Source: Paracoccaceae bacterium
GTDB taxonomy: Bacteria; Pseudomonadota; Alphaproteobacteria; Rhodobacterales; Rhodobacteraceae
Direction: 5' to 3'
Assembly (NCBI GenBank): GCA_011389685.1
Contig: JAABTV010000016.1
Span: 1 to 62,432 of the forward strand
DNA: 62,432 nucleotides
Part shown: piece by piece, positions 9,142 to 18,561 of the stretch
Layout of the letters: each line of letters begins with the position of its first letter
How positions within the stretch are numbered: position 1 is the first letter of the stretch
Position numbers and translations under genes: made by a program
Notes under the pieces: model-generated
Databases searched by the model: none
Seen by the model: the letters and a program-made list of their open reading frames with translations, nothing else
Told to the model about the DNA's origin: nothing

Positions 9142-9321
9142 TCAGAAATCGACCGCGATTCCCTTGCGTTCCCAATCGCCGTAGCGCACCGGCTCGGGCC
9201 CGTCGCGCCCGCCCAGTTCCGTGGGCAGCGCCTCGGCGCGGGCTTCGGCCTCCTTGCGACGCGCCTCGGCTTCGGCCAGGGCGCGGATCGCGGCGGGGGG
9301 AAGGTCTTTCTTGTCGCTCAT
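9142..9321 (-). CDS. DUF1674 (SDHAF4-like) small protein
   Basis: A 59-residue protein whose last 20 or so residues, GGRDGPEPVRYGDWERKG and a terminal VDF, match the C-terminal motif of DUF1674. The eukaryotic relative SDHAF4 helps flavinylated succinate dehydrogenase subunit assembly, and a similar role in bacteria is plausible. The N-terminal half is a charged Ala/Glu-rich helix. The ATG at 9321 gives the shorter protein; an upstream in-frame ATG at 9342 is possible. It is convergent with dapB and divergent from rsmB, 44 bases away. Confidence 0.85.
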   Translation of the reverse strand: MSDKKDLPPAAIRALAEAEARRKEAEARAEALPTELGGRDGPEPVRYGDWERKGIAVDF

Positions 9322-9365
9322 GCCCCTGATATAGGCCGCCATCGACCGCTTGCCAAGGACATCTC

Positions 9366-10643
9366 ATGCCACAGCCCCGCGCCCATTCCGCCCGCCGTTC
9401 GGCGGTCTACCTGCTCGACCAGATCCTGGGCGAGGGTCGCCTGATGAGCGAATTGTCCGGCGCGGGAGTGCTCGACCGGCTCGACCCGCCCGACCGGGCC
9501 CGCGCCCAGCGCCTGGCGAACGAGACCCTGCGCGGGCTGGAACGCGCCGACCGCCTGCTGAAGCCGCATCTGCGCAAGACCCCGGCGCTGCATATCCGCA
9601 ACATCCTGCGGCTGGGCGCGGTCGAACTGGCACAGGGCGGCGATGCCCATGGCGTGGTCAACGAGGCGGTGAACATCGCCGCCGCACATCGTCGGCATGG
9701 CCATCTCAAGGGGCTGGTCAATGCCGTGCTGCGCAAGCTGGTCGGCGAGGCCCCGGCGAAATGGGATACCCTGCGCATCCCGCGCCTGCCCAAATGGCTG
9801 CGCGCGCCGCTGGTCGAGGCCTATTCCGCCGAAATAGTCTCGAAATTCGAGGCGGCGCATTTCGCCGGGGCGCCGCTCGACCTGACCGCGAAAACCGACC
9901 CCGAGGCGGTGGCGCAGGCCACTGGCGGTACGCTCTTGCCCACAGGATCGGTGCGGCTTTTCGGCGCAAGCCAGGTCTCGGCCCTGCCCGGCTTCGCGAC
10001 CGGCGACTGGTGGGTGCAGGATGCCGCCGCCGCGCTGCCCGCCCTTATCCTCGATGCACGCCCCGGGGAACGGGTCATTGATCTCTGCGCCGCACCGGGG
10101 GGCAAGACCCTGCAACTCGCCGCCACCGGGGCCGATGTCACCGCGCTCGACCTTTCGGAGTCGCGCCTGCAACGGGTGCGCGACAACCTTGCCCGCACCG
10201 GCCTTGCCGCGCAGGTGGTGCAGGGCGACGCGCTTACCCACACGGGAGGTCCCTATGACGCGATCCTGCTCGATGCGCCCTGTTCGGCCACCGGCACGAT
10301 CCGCCGCCACCCCGATCTGCCCCATGCCAAGGACGGGTCCGAGTTTGCCACGCTCATCGCCCTGCAATCCGCGATGATCGACCATGCGCTCACGCTCCTC
10401 GCCCCCGGCGGGCGGCTGGTGTTCTGCACCTGCTCGCTCTTGCCGGACGAGGGCGAATGCCAGGTTGAAGAGGCCATTGCCCGCCACCCCGGCCTTGTCA
10501 CCGACCGCGCCGCGCTGGACCGCCCGGGCATCGACCAGGGCTGGATCACCGAGGAGGGCGGGTTGCGCCTGCGCCCGGATTTCTGGGCCGACCGGGGCGG
10601 GATGGACGGGTTTTACATCGCCTGCCTGCGCAAGCCCGCCTGA
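9366..10643 (+). CDS. rsmB: 16S rRNA (cytosine-967-C5) methyltransferase RsmB-like
   Basis: A 425-residue Rossmann-fold m5C methyltransferase with an N-terminal NusB-like helical RNA-binding domain (about residues 1-135, with HGVVNEAVNIA and GLVNAVLRKL). The SAM site is DLCAAPGGKTLQLAA (about 239-253). The two catalytic cysteines are in LDAPCSATGTIRRHPD and FCTCSLLPDEGE. It methylates C967 of 16S rRNA. The start follows AAGGA by six bases. The order rsmB, heparinase-like gene, purH, lspA continues on the same strand. Confidence 0.94.
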   Translation: MPQPRAHSARRSAVYLLDQILGEGRLMSELSGAGVLDRLDPPDRARAQRLANETLRGLERADRLLKPHLRKTPALHIRNILRLGAVELAQGGDAHGVVNEAVNIAAAHRRHGHLKGLVNAVLRKLVGEAPAKWDTLRIPRLPKWLRAPLVEAYSAEIVSKFEAAHFAGAPLDLTAKTDPEAVAQATGGTLLPTGSVRLFGASQVSALPGFATGDWWVQDAAAALPALILDARPGERVIDLCAAPGGKTLQLAATGADVTALDLSESRLQRVRDNLARTGLAAQVVQGDALTHTGGPYDAILLDAPCSATGTIRRHPDLPHAKDGSEFATLIALQSAMIDHALTLLAPGGRLVFCTCSLLPDEGECQVEEAIARHPGLVTDRAALDRPGIDQGWITEEGGLRLRPDFWADRGGMDGFYIACLRKPA

Positions 10644-10761
10644 TGGTCGGGCGACGGGTTTCCGCGCATCACTCGGGCCTTGGTGATTACCTGATGACCT
10701 GTCATGAAAGCCGGGCTATCATGGGATAAGCATCGCCAGAGAGCGACACGAGGCCGAGCAT

Positions 10762-12504
10762 ATGCCCCAAAGGGAAGCGAAACACGCGCTGGGTGCGCGC
10801 ATCCTCAACCGCGTTCATGCGCGGGCCAGCACGTTGGCGAGAACCGCCACCGCCTTCGTGTCGCATCCGGAACCGCGCTCGATCGGTCTCTATGCAAGGG
10901 GAAAACAGCTTGTCGCGGGGAATTTCCTTTTCGCCGGGAGCCTTGTCGAGGATGATCGCAACAGCATCTGGCGGCTCGATCCGCCCAGTCCCGAATTCGC
11001 CGAGGACCTGCACGGGTTCGGCTGGCTCGACGATCTGGCTGCCGTGGGGGACGGGCCGGCGCGGGAGAGGGCGCAGGCCTGGCTTTGGGAATGGATCGCG
11101 CTTTTCGGGCGCGGACGCGGCCCGGGCTGGACGCCGGAACTCACCGGGCGGCGTCTCATTCGCTGGATCAGTCACGCGATCTTTCTGCTGCATGGCTCGG
11201 ACAGGGTGCAAAGCGATGCCTTTTACCGATCATTGGCGCAACAGACCCTGTTTCTCGGCCGCCGCTGGCCGGCTGCGCGCCCCGGCCTGCCCCGATTCGA
11301 GGCGTTGACCGGGCTGCTTTATGCCGGTCTCTCGCTCGAAGGGATGGAGCCGCATGTGGCGCCCGCCAAGCGCGCGCTGGCGGCGGAATGCAAGGCCAAG
11401 ATCGACGCAGAAGGTGGCATTTCCACCCGAAACCCCGAGGAATTGCTCGACGTTTTCACCTTGCTGACCTGGGCGGCGGCCGCGCTCGACGAGGTGGGGC
11501 AGAAACCCTTGCCGGCCCATCTCGGGGCAATCGAACGGATCGCTCCGACGCTGCGCACGCTGCGCCATGCCGACGGGTCGCTGGCGCGGTTTCATGGCGG
11601 CGGCAAGGGGATCGAGGGTCGGCTGGATCATGCGCTGGCCGCGTCCGGCGTGAAATCGCGCGCGCCTGACGGGCTCTCGATGGGCTATGCAAGGCTCTCG
11701 GCGGGCCGCACCAGTGTCATCATCGACGCGGCCCCGCCCCCGAAGGGCCGGGCCAGCCATGACGCCCATGCCAGCACATTGGCGTTCGAGTTGACCTCGG
11801 GGCGGCGCCCGCTCATCGTCAATTGCGGCTCGGGGGCGAGTTTCGGCAGCGAATGGCGGCGTGCAGGGCGCGCCACGCCGTCGCATTCCACCCTGTGCCT
11901 CGAAGGCTATTCCAGCGCCCGGCTGGTCGGTGGCACCGGGTCGCGCCGGGACCTGCTCGCCGATGCGCCCGCACACGTGCCTGTCGAGATGAGCCACGCC
12001 CCCGATGGTTTCCGCTTTCAGGGCGGGCATGACGGCTGGGTCCGCACCCATGGCCTGACCCATGCGCGCACGCTCGAACTCACCCATGACGGCATCGGGC
12101 TTTTCGGCGAGGATCTGCTGATCGCGCTCGATCCGCCCGACCGCAAGCGCCTGGACAAGCGGCTCGCCGAGGCGCTCGACCCCGGGATTCTCTTTCACAT
12201 CCGCTTTCACCTGCACCCCGATGTCGATGCCGAGATCGACATGGGCGGGACGGCGGTGTCGCTGGCGCTCAAGAGCGGCGAGCTTTGGGTGCTGCGCACC
12301 GATGGCAGCATCGAAATGACGCTCGAACCTTCGGTTTACCTCGAAAAGGGCCGCCTCAAGCCGCGGGCCAGCCACCAGGTGGTGCTTGCCGCGCGCGCCA
12401 CCGGAGACAGGACCCGTGCGCGCTGGTCCCTGGCCAAGGCGCAGAATTCGCCGCTGCATGTGCGCGATCTCAACCCCGACCTGATCGCCGCGACGCGGCC
12501 ATAG
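10762..12504 (+). CDS. Heparinase II/III family protein
   Basis: A 580-residue protein with an alpha-helical N-terminal half and a C-terminal heparinase II/III-like beta domain. Recognisable features are the HDAHASTLAFELTSGRRPLI stretch (about residues 332-351), followed by NCGSGASFGSEWRRAGRATP and SHSTLCLEGYSS, where the family's conserved histidine and surrounding residues lie. There is no clear signal peptide. Characterised relatives are polysaccharide lyases, but this branch is chromosomally conserved beside rsmB and purH and has no known substrate. The TAG stop (12502-12504) lies eight bases before the large inverted-repeat element. Confidence 0.85.
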   Translation: MPQREAKHALGARILNRVHARASTLARTATAFVSHPEPRSIGLYARGKQLVAGNFLFAGSLVEDDRNSIWRLDPPSPEFAEDLHGFGWLDDLAAVGDGPARERAQAWLWEWIALFGRGRGPGWTPELTGRRLIRWISHAIFLLHGSDRVQSDAFYRSLAQQTLFLGRRWPAARPGLPRFEALTGLLYAGLSLEGMEPHVAPAKRALAAECKAKIDAEGGISTRNPEELLDVFTLLTWAAAALDEVGQKPLPAHLGAIERIAPTLRTLRHADGSLARFHGGGKGIEGRLDHALAASGVKSRAPDGLSMGYARLSAGRTSVIIDAAPPPKGRASHDAHASTLAFELTSGRRPLIVNCGSGASFGSEWRRAGRATPSHSTLCLEGYSSARLVGGTGSRRDLLADAPAHVPVEMSHAPDGFRFQGGHDGWVRTHGLTHARTLELTHDGIGLFGEDLLIALDPPDRKRLDKRLAEALDPGILFHIRFHLHPDVDAEIDMGGTAVSLALKSGELWVLRTDGSIEMTLEPSVYLEKGRLKPRASHQVVLAARATGDRTRARWSLAKAQNSPLHVRDLNPDLIAATRP

Positions 12505-12511
12505 GGTCGCG

Positions 12512-12797
12512 GCAAACCGGAGTCGCGCGGTGCCGAGAATGTCCAGCAAAAGGGCAGCACACGGCCGCGGTCGGGTGCTTCGGACGTCAGCGTTGGGCAG
12601 TTTATCTTGCAACGTCATCCTTTGCCCGAAATGAGGCGCAACCCCTCAAAAGCACCCGTTCACGCCAAAGGCGTGCCTCCGGCACGACGGGGCGGCCCCT
12701 CTCGGCAGATTTTTCGCGGAAAAATCGCCTGCCGGGCAATGGTGTGCTGCCCGGGCGGCTTCGCCGCTGTTCCGGGCACCGCGCGACTCCGGTTTGC
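12512..12797. repeat. Nested inverted-repeat element in a 432-base intergenic region
   Basis: Perfect 23-base outer arms lie at 12512-12534 and 12775-12797 (starting GCAAACCGGAGTCGCGCGG). A second inverted pair of 11 bases lies inside (12552-12562 and 12742-12752, GGGCAGCACAC). The interior holds compact hairpins: CACGCC-AAA-GGCGTG at 12661-12675, GATTTTT-CGCGG-AAAAATC at 12708-12726 (extended by CGGCA/TGCCG) and GCGGC-TTC-GCCGC at 12755-12767. No gene fits in it; frames crossing it are extensions of purH. It could be a miniature non-autonomous mobile element, or a folded RNA at the end of the heparinase transcript or in the purH leader. Confidence 0.8.
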
Positions 12798-12936
12798 TGG
12801 GACATGCAATAGGCCCGTGGATGCGCCGCGACACCGAAAGCGGTTCTATCTCCCGGCGAATTGCCTTATGCCGCGCCGCAAGACCGGCCCGCACCCCGGG
12901 CCGACCGCCACCAACCGTCTCATGGGAGACCCCGGC

Positions 12937-14526
12937 ATGACCGACCTCGCCCCGCTTCGCCGCGCCCTTCTTTCCGTGTCCGACAAGACCGGTCTTGTCG
13001 ATCTGGCCCGGGCCCTCGCCGACCGTGGGGTCGAACTGCTCTCGACCGGCGGGTCGGCCCGCACCCTGCGCGATGCCGGGCTGCCGGTCAGGGACGTGGC
13101 CGAGGTGACGGGCTTTCCCGAGATGATGGATGGCCGGGTCAAGACCCTGCACCCGATGGTGCATGGCGGGCTCTTGGCGCTGCGCGACGATGACGCCCAT
13201 GTCGCCGCGATGGAGGAACACGGCATCGGCCCGATCGACCTTCTGGTGGTCAACCTCTACCCGTTCGAGGAAACCGTGGCCAAGGGTGCGGATCATGACA
13301 CCTGCATCGAGAATATCGACATTGGCGGGCCCGCGATGATCCGCGCCGCCGCCAAGAACCATGCCTTTGTCAGCACCGTCACCGATGTCGAGGATTATCA
13401 GCCCCTTTTGGCCGAGTTGGAGACACATGAAGGGCAAACCACCCTGACCTTCCGCCAACAGCTGGCCCAGCGCGCCTATGCCCGCACCGCCGCCTATGAG
13501 GCGGCGGTCAGCACATGGTTCGCCGGGGCGCTGGGCGATCCGGCGCCGCGCCGCCGCGCCTTTGCCGGGACGCTGGCCCAGACCCTGCGCTATGGCGAGA
13601 ACCCGCATCAATCGGCCAGTTTCTACACCGACGGCACGAACCGCCCCGGCGTCGCCACCGCGACCCAGCATCAGGGCAAGGAGCTGAGCTATAACAACAT
13701 CAACGACACCGACGCCGCCTTTGAACTGGTCAGTGAATTCCTGCCCCAGGACGGCCCCGCCTGTGCCATCATCAAGCACGCCAATCCCTGCGGCGCGGCC
13801 CTGGGTGCGACCCTGAAAGAGGCCTATGCCAAGGCGTTCGATTGCGACCGCACCTCGGCCTTCGGCGGGATTGTCGCGCTCAACCAGCCGCTGGATGAAG
13901 CGACGGCGGAAGAAATCACGCAGATCTTCACCGAAGTGGTGATCGCCCCGTCGGCGAGCGACGCGGCACGCGCCATCTTTGCCGGCAAGAAGAACCTGCG
14001 CCTGCTCACCACCGGCGCCATGGCCGATCCGCGCGCGCCGGGGCTGAGTTTCCGGCACGTGGCGGGCGGGTTCCTCGTGCAGGACAAGGACAATGGCCAT
14101 GTCGCGTCGGACGACCTGCGCGTGGTGACGAAACGCGCGCCTTCGGCTCGGGAACTGGCCGATCTGCTGTTCGCGTGGAAAGTGGCGAAGCATGTGAAAT
14201 CGAATGCCATCGTCTATGTCAGGGACGGCGCCACCGTGGGTGTTGGCGCGGGCCAGATGAGTCGCGTGGACAGTGCCAATATCGCCGCGATCAAGGCCGC
14301 CCGCATGGGCGAGGCGCTGGGCCTGTCCGAAAGCCCGGCCAGGGGCGCGGTGGTGGCGTCGGACGCGTTCTTTCCCTTTGCCGACGGTCTGATGGAGGCC
14401 GCGGCGGCCGGGGCGACGGCGGTCATTCAGCCGGGCGGAAGCATGCGCGATGACGAGGTGATCGCCGCCGCCGATGCCGCCGGGCTGGCTATGGTCTTGA
14501 CCGGTATGCGGCATTTCCGGCACTAA
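12937..14526 (+). CDS. purH: Bifunctional AICAR transformylase / IMP cyclohydrolase PurH
   Basis: A 529-residue enzyme for the last two steps of IMP synthesis. The N-terminal IMP cyclohydrolase domain shows [23 protein letters not shown] and [15 protein letters not shown]. The C-terminal AICAR formyltransferase domain shows [37 protein letters not shown] and the ending [11 protein letters not shown]. The ATG at 12937 follows GGGAG and gives the family N-terminus. The frame is open upstream through the repeat element, but that region is non-coding. The promoter may lie in or after the repeat, between 12798 and 12936. Confidence 0.97.
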   Translation: MTDLAPLRRALLSVSDKTGLVDLARALADRGVELLSTGGSARTLRDAGLPVRDVAEVTGFPEMMDGRVKTLHPMVHGGLLALRDDDAHVAAMEEHGIGPIDLLVVNLYPFEETVAKGADHDTCIENIDIGGPAMIRAAAKNHAFVSTVTDVEDYQPLLAELETHEGQTTLTFRQQLAQRAYARTAAYEAAVSTWFAGALGDPAPRRRAFAGTLAQTLRYGENPHQSASFYTDGTNRPGVATATQHQGKELSYNNINDTDAAFELVSEFLPQDGPACAIIKHANPCGAALGATLKEAYAKAFDCDRTSAFGGIVALNQPLDEATAEEITQIFTEVVIAPSASDAARAIFAGKKNLRLLTTGAMADPRAPGLSFRHVAGGFLVQDKDNGHVASDDLRVVTKRAPSARELADLLFAWKVAKHVKSNAIVYVRDGATVGVGAGQMSRVDSANIAAIKAARMGEALGLSESPARGAVVASDAFFPFADGLMEAAAAGATAVIQPGGSMRDDEVIAAADAAGLAMVLTGMRHFRH

Positions 14527-14586
14527 TGGGCAATCGAGCAACCGAGGCCGGATCAACCGCCCGGATACGAGGCAGGAGATAAACCC

Positions 14587-15093
14587 ATGCGCACCGTTTT
14601 CTGGGTGGGGTTCTGGACATTTCTGGCGGATCAGGCCAGCAAATGGGTTGTCGTGCATTGGCTGGGCCTGTCCCGGCGGTTGGAAATCGACGTGTTGCCG
14701 CCCTTCCTCAACCTGCGCATGGCGTGGAATCAGGGCGTCAATTTCGGGCTCTTCGGCGAAGGATCGGACCTGACGCGCTGGGTGCTCATCGCCGTGGCCG
14801 TGGCGATTTCCGGTGCTGTCATCTGGTGGGTCTATCACGAGAAAGCGGGCCTGTGGGCGCAGGTTGCCGCCGGGCTTCTGGTTGGCGGGGCGCTTGGCAA
14901 CGTGGTGGACCGGCTGCTTTACGGTGCCGTGGCGGATTTCCTGAACATGAGTTGCTGCGGAATCCGCAATCCCTATTCCTTCAACCTCGCCGATGTCGCG
15001 GTCTTTGCCGGCGCCATTGGCCTGGTGCTTTTTACCGGTGGGCAGGATGGTGGGAAGAAAAGCGCGAAACCCGGCGGTAAAAAGGCCACCTGA
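14587..15093 (+). CDS. lspA: Lipoprotein signal peptidase LspA
   Basis: A 168-residue aspartyl peptidase of the inner membrane that removes signal peptides from prolipoproteins. It has four hydrophobic segments (about 4-23, 66-83, 90-106, 132-152), the N-terminal DQASKW motif, and the catalytic aspartates D108 (GNVVDR) and D136 (FNLADV). The tail is lysine-rich. It starts after AGGAG, 60 bases behind purH on the same strand, and is followed 80 bases later by a gene for a lipoprotein, a likely substrate. Confidence 0.95.
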   Translation: MRTVFWVGFWTFLADQASKWVVVHWLGLSRRLEIDVLPPFLNLRMAWNQGVNFGLFGEGSDLTRWVLIAVAVAISGAVIWWVYHEKAGLWAQVAAGLLVGGALGNVVDRLLYGAVADFLNMSCCGIRNPYSFNLADVAVFAGAIGLVLFTGGQDGGKKSAKPGGKKAT

Positions 15094-15173
15094 GGCGAAT
15101 CGGGTCGAAAACGGCCCGTGACGCGGGCGCGGTGATGGGTTAAACCTGTGCCAAGTTTTGTGGGAGTGCGAAG

Positions 15174-15701
15174 ATGCGCAAGCGCGTCCTGATCCTGATG
15201 ATCTCTGCCCTGGCCCTGTCGGCCTGCGGTGGCTATGAACGTGACATCACCCTGCGCGATGTCCGCTCGGCCACGCCGGGACCGGACGAATTCTCGATCC
15301 TTCCGACCAAGCCGCTCGAGGCCCCGCCCAGTTTCAACGAATTGCCTCCGCCCACCCCCGGCGTGGCGAATCTTGTCGATCAGAACCCGCGCGCCGATGG
15401 CGTGGCGGCGCTGGGCGGGCGGCCCGAACGGCTGACACCTGGCGGCGTTCCTGCCTCGGACGGGGCACTGGTGCGCCACGCGGGACGCAATGGCGTGCCC
15501 GCCAATATCCGCGAGGAACTGGCCGCCGTGGACGAGGATTTCCGCCGGCGCAAATCGCGCTTTACCAAGATCCGCATCGTCAAGACCGACCGTTACAACC
15601 AGGTCTACAAGGGCCAGACCCTCAACCCCCGCGCCGAAGCCGAACGTTTCCGCCGCGCCACGGGCGTGCGCACCCCGACCTTTCCGCCGCCCAGCCGGTG
15701 A
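15174..15701 (+). CDS. DUF3035 lipoprotein
   Basis: A 175-residue predicted lipoprotein. The signal peptide ends in LSAC, so the lipidated cysteine is C18. The mature part is proline-rich and has the DUF3035 pattern with EFSILPTKPLEAPP and a C-terminal basic region (RRRKSRFTKIR, LNPRAEAERFRR). The family is known mainly in Rhodobacterales and has no assigned function. Position directly after lspA and before two M16 peptidases is consistent with an envelope role. No aspartate follows the cysteine, so outer-membrane sorting by Lol is expected. Confidence 0.85.
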   Translation: MRKRVLILMISALALSACGGYERDITLRDVRSATPGPDEFSILPTKPLEAPPSFNELPPPTPGVANLVDQNPRADGVAALGGRPERLTPGGVPASDGALVRHAGRNGVPANIREELAAVDEDFRRRKSRFTKIRIVKTDRYNQVYKGQTLNPRAEAERFRRATGVRTPTFPPPSR

Positions 15702-15819
15702 TTTCCGGCCTTCGGGCAAGGGGTCTTTCACTTCTGCGTCACCTGCGCCGGGGCTGGCTTGAAGCCCCGGGGCAATCGCCTATCTTGGCCACATCCATTG
15801 CCAGACCGAAGGACAGCAC

Positions 15820-17205
15820 ATGCCGCGTTTTCCAACCGTTCGCGCCGCCTTCCTCGCCTTGAGTTTCGTTTTCGCACTGGTTGCGACCCTCGCCATTTCT
15901 CCGGACGCCCGGGCCGAAGACGCGGTCACGCATTTCACGGTCGACAACGGCATGGAGGTCGTGGTCATCGAAGACCACCGCGCGCCGGTCGCCGTTCACA
16001 TGGTCTGGTATCGCGTCGGCGCGGCGGATGAGCCGCCCGGGCAATCGGGCATCGCGCATTTTCTCGAACACCTGATGTTCAAGGGCACCGAGACCCTCGC
16101 CCCCGGGGAATTCTCGCGCCGTGTGGCGCGCAATGGCGGTCGCGACAACGCCTTTACCAGTTATGACTATACCGCCTATTTCCAGCGCGTTGCCGCCGAC
16201 CGGCTCGACCTGGTGATGGGGATGGAGGCCGACCGGATGGTCAACCTGCGCCTCGCCACCGAGGATGTCGCCACCGAACGCGATGTCGTCATCGAGGAGC
16301 GCAACCAGACCACCGAGAACCGCCCCTCGGCGCTGTTTCGAGAGCAGAAGAACGCGGTGCAGTATCTCAACCATCCCTACGGCGTGCCGATCATCGGCTG
16401 GCGCCACGAGATCGAGACCCTCGACAGAGAGGCGGCCCTGGCGTTCTACGAACGCTTCTATGCCCCCAACAACGCGATCCTCATCGTTGCCGGCGACGTG
16501 GTGCCGGACGACGTGCGCGCGCTGGCCGAGAAACACTATGGCCCGCTGCCGCCCAATCCCGACCTCGCCCCGCGCGCCCGCCCGCAGGAGCCACCGCAAC
16601 TGGCCGAGCGCCGCCTGATATTCGAGGACCCGCGCGTCGCCCAACCCTGGGTCAGCCGCTCCTACACCGCGCCTGCGCGTGAAAGCGGCGCGCAGGAAAA
16701 GGCTGCGGCGCTCAATATCCTGGCCGAGCTTCTGGGCGGTGGCACCACCTCCTACATGGCCGAAAAGCTGCAATTCGACGAACAGGTCGCGGTCTATACG
16801 TCGGCCTTCTACCGTGGCGTTTCCCTGGACGACACGACGTTTTCGCTGATCGTCGTGCCGACCGAGGGGGTCACCCTGCAACAGGCCGAAGATGCGATGG
16901 ACGCCACGATCGCCGGTTTTCTCGAAGACGGGATCGACACCGAACAGCTCGACCGGGTCAAGATGCAACTGCGCGCGGCGCGGATCTATGCGCGCGACGA
17001 TGTCGAGCGTCTGGCCAACCGCTATGGCCGGGCCATGACACAGGGCCTGACCGTCGCGGATGTGCAGGCCTGGCCCGGCATCCTGCAATCCGTCACCGAG
17101 GACGACATCCTTGCCGCCGCGCAAGAGGTGTTCGACCGCCGCCGCGCCGTCACCGGCTGGCTCGCCGCGCCAAGCGCGCCCGCTCCAGAGGAGATGATCC
17201 AGTGA
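15820..17205 (+). CDS. M16 family zinc metallopeptidase (catalytic member)
   Basis: A 461-residue exported peptidase. A signal peptide (residues 1-32, ending ARAED) precedes the M16 fold. The inverted zinc motif HFLEH is at residues 80-84 and the third ligand glutamate is near residue 160 in VVIEERNQT, the normal spacing of about 76. M16 peptidases degrade oligopeptides in the periplasm. The start follows GAAGGA. The next gene overlaps by four bases and encodes the partner lacking the zinc site. Such HxxEH-plus/minus pairs form heterodimers in characterised bacterial M16B systems. Confidence 0.93.
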   Translation: MPRFPTVRAAFLALSFVFALVATLAISPDARAEDAVTHFTVDNGMEVVVIEDHRAPVAVHMVWYRVGAADEPPGQSGIAHFLEHLMFKGTETLAPGEFSRRVARNGGRDNAFTSYDYTAYFQRVAADRLDLVMGMEADRMVNLRLATEDVATERDVVIEERNQTTENRPSALFREQKNAVQYLNHPYGVPIIGWRHEIETLDREAALAFYERFYAPNNAILIVAGDVVPDDVRALAEKHYGPLPPNPDLAPRARPQEPPQLAERRLIFEDPRVAQPWVSRSYTAPARESGAQEKAAALNILAELLGGGTTSYMAEKLQFDEQVAVYTSAFYRGVSLDDTTFSLIVVPTEGVTLQQAEDAMDATIAGFLEDGIDTEQLDRVKMQLRAARIYARDDVERLANRYGRAMTQGLTVADVQAWPGILQSVTEDDILAAAQEVFDRRRAVTGWLAAPSAPAPEEMIQ

Positions 17206-18509
17206 TCCGTTTCGCTTTCGCGCTTGCCGCCACGCTCGCGTTTGCCCTGCCCGCCCGGGCCGGCGTCGAGATCGAGGACGTCACCTCGCCCGGCGGTATC
17301 ACCGCCTGGCTGGTCGAGGAGCCGTCGATTCCCTTTGTCGCGCTCGAACTGCGCTTTCGCGGGGGCGGGTCGCTCGACGCGCCCGGCAAACGCGGCGCGA
17401 CAAACCTCATGACCGGCCTGCTCGAAGAAGGGGCGGGCGAGATGGATGCGCGCGCCTTCACCCGCGCCACCGAGCGGCTCGCCGCCAAGTTCCGCTATGA
17501 CGTGAATGACGATGCGGTGACCGTCTCGGCCAAGATCCTGACCGAGAACCGCGACGAGGCCATCGCGCTGCTGCGTGAAAGTCTGATTGCCCCGCGATTC
17601 GATCCCGATGCCATCGACCGGGTGCGCGGGCAGATTCTCTCATCCATCCGCTCGGACGAAAAAGACCCCCGCGCCATTGCCGGGCGGGTCTTTGACGCGA
17701 TGATCTATGGCGATCACCCCTATGGGACGCCGCTTGACGGCACGGTCGAAAGCGTTTCGGCCCTGACGCGCGACGATGTCATCGCGGCGCATCGCGCTGC
17801 GCTGGTCCGCGACAGGCTTTATATCAGTGCCGTGGGCGATATCACCGGTGACGAGCTGGGTGTGCTGCTCGACCGTCTTCTGGGCGATCTGCCCGAGACC
17901 GGCGCCGAGCTGCCCGGCCCTGCCGCGCCCCGGCTCGAGGGTGGGATTCACGTGACCGATTACGAAACGCCGCAATCGGTGGTGCGTTTCGCGCAGCCTG
18001 GGATCGACTTTGACCATCCCGATTACTTCGCGGCTTACATCCTCAATCACATCCTTGGCGGTGGCGGATTCGAATCGCGGCTGATGAGCGAGATCCGCGA
18101 AAAGCGCGGCCTGACCTATGGTGTCTATTCCTACCTCGTCGACAAGGATCAGGCCGATCTCTGGATGGGGTCGGTCTCTTCGGCCAATGACCGGGTGGCC
18201 GAGGCCATCGAGGTGATCCGCGCCGAGTGGACACGCGCCCGCGATGAAGGTGTCAGTGAAGAGGAACTCGATCGGGCCAAGACCTATCTTACCGGGTCCT
18301 ACCCTCTGCGCTTTGAAGGCAACGGGCCGATCGCCCGGATCATGGTGGCGATGCAGATTTCGGACATGCCCATAGATTACATCGCGACCCGCAATGACCG
18401 GGTGAACGCGGTCACGCTCGACGATGTGAATCGGGTCGCGCGAGACCTGATCGACCCCGAGCGGCTGAGCTTTGTCGTTGTCGGGAGTCCGCAGGGGCTT
18501 ACCAACTGA
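17202..18509 (+). CDS. M16 family peptidase-like protein (non-catalytic partner)
   Basis: A 435-residue M16 protein with signal peptide (residues about 1-21, PARAGVE). Where the catalytic paralogue has HFLEH, this one has NLMTGLLEEG, so the zinc ligands are missing. The arginine/tyrosine pair typical of non-catalytic M16B subunits may be supplied by REKRGLTYGVYS near residues 300-311. It starts with GTG overlapping the upstream stop (GTGA) behind GGAG, so it is translationally coupled to the catalytic subunit. Confidence 0.92.
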   Translation: MIRFAFALAATLAFALPARAGVEIEDVTSPGGITAWLVEEPSIPFVALELRFRGGGSLDAPGKRGATNLMTGLLEEGAGEMDARAFTRATERLAAKFRYDVNDDAVTVSAKILTENRDEAIALLRESLIAPRFDPDAIDRVRGQILSSIRSDEKDPRAIAGRVFDAMIYGDHPYGTPLDGTVESVSALTRDDVIAAHRAALVRDRLYISAVGDITGDELGVLLDRLLGDLPETGAELPGPAAPRLEGGIHVTDYETPQSVVRFAQPGIDFDHPDYFAAYILNHILGGGGFESRLMSEIREKRGLTYGVYSYLVDKDQADLWMGSVSSANDRVAEAIEVIRAEWTRARDEGVSEEELDRAKTYLTGSYPLRFEGNGPIARIMVAMQISDMPIDYIATRNDRVNAVTLDDVNRVARDLIDPERLSFVVVGSPQGLTN

Positions 18510-18510
18510 A

Positions 18511-18544
18511 GCGTTTCAGGTGTCTTTGTGGTAACCTGAAACGC
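18511..18544. terminator. Hairpin between convergent M16 and thiolase genes
   Basis: Perfect 11-bp arms GCGTTTCAGGT (18511-18521) and ACCTGAAACGC (18534-18544) with a 12-base loop, lying two bases after the M16 stop codon and upstream of the thiolase stop. No long U-tract follows, but the position between convergent genes suggests a bidirectional terminator. Confidence 0.65.
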
Positions 18545-18561
18545 CACGGGGGCGATGCGGA

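Noticed and set aside
12646-14838. A 730-residue antisense frame over purH
   Set aside because: It is the antisense of purH and has no family pattern.
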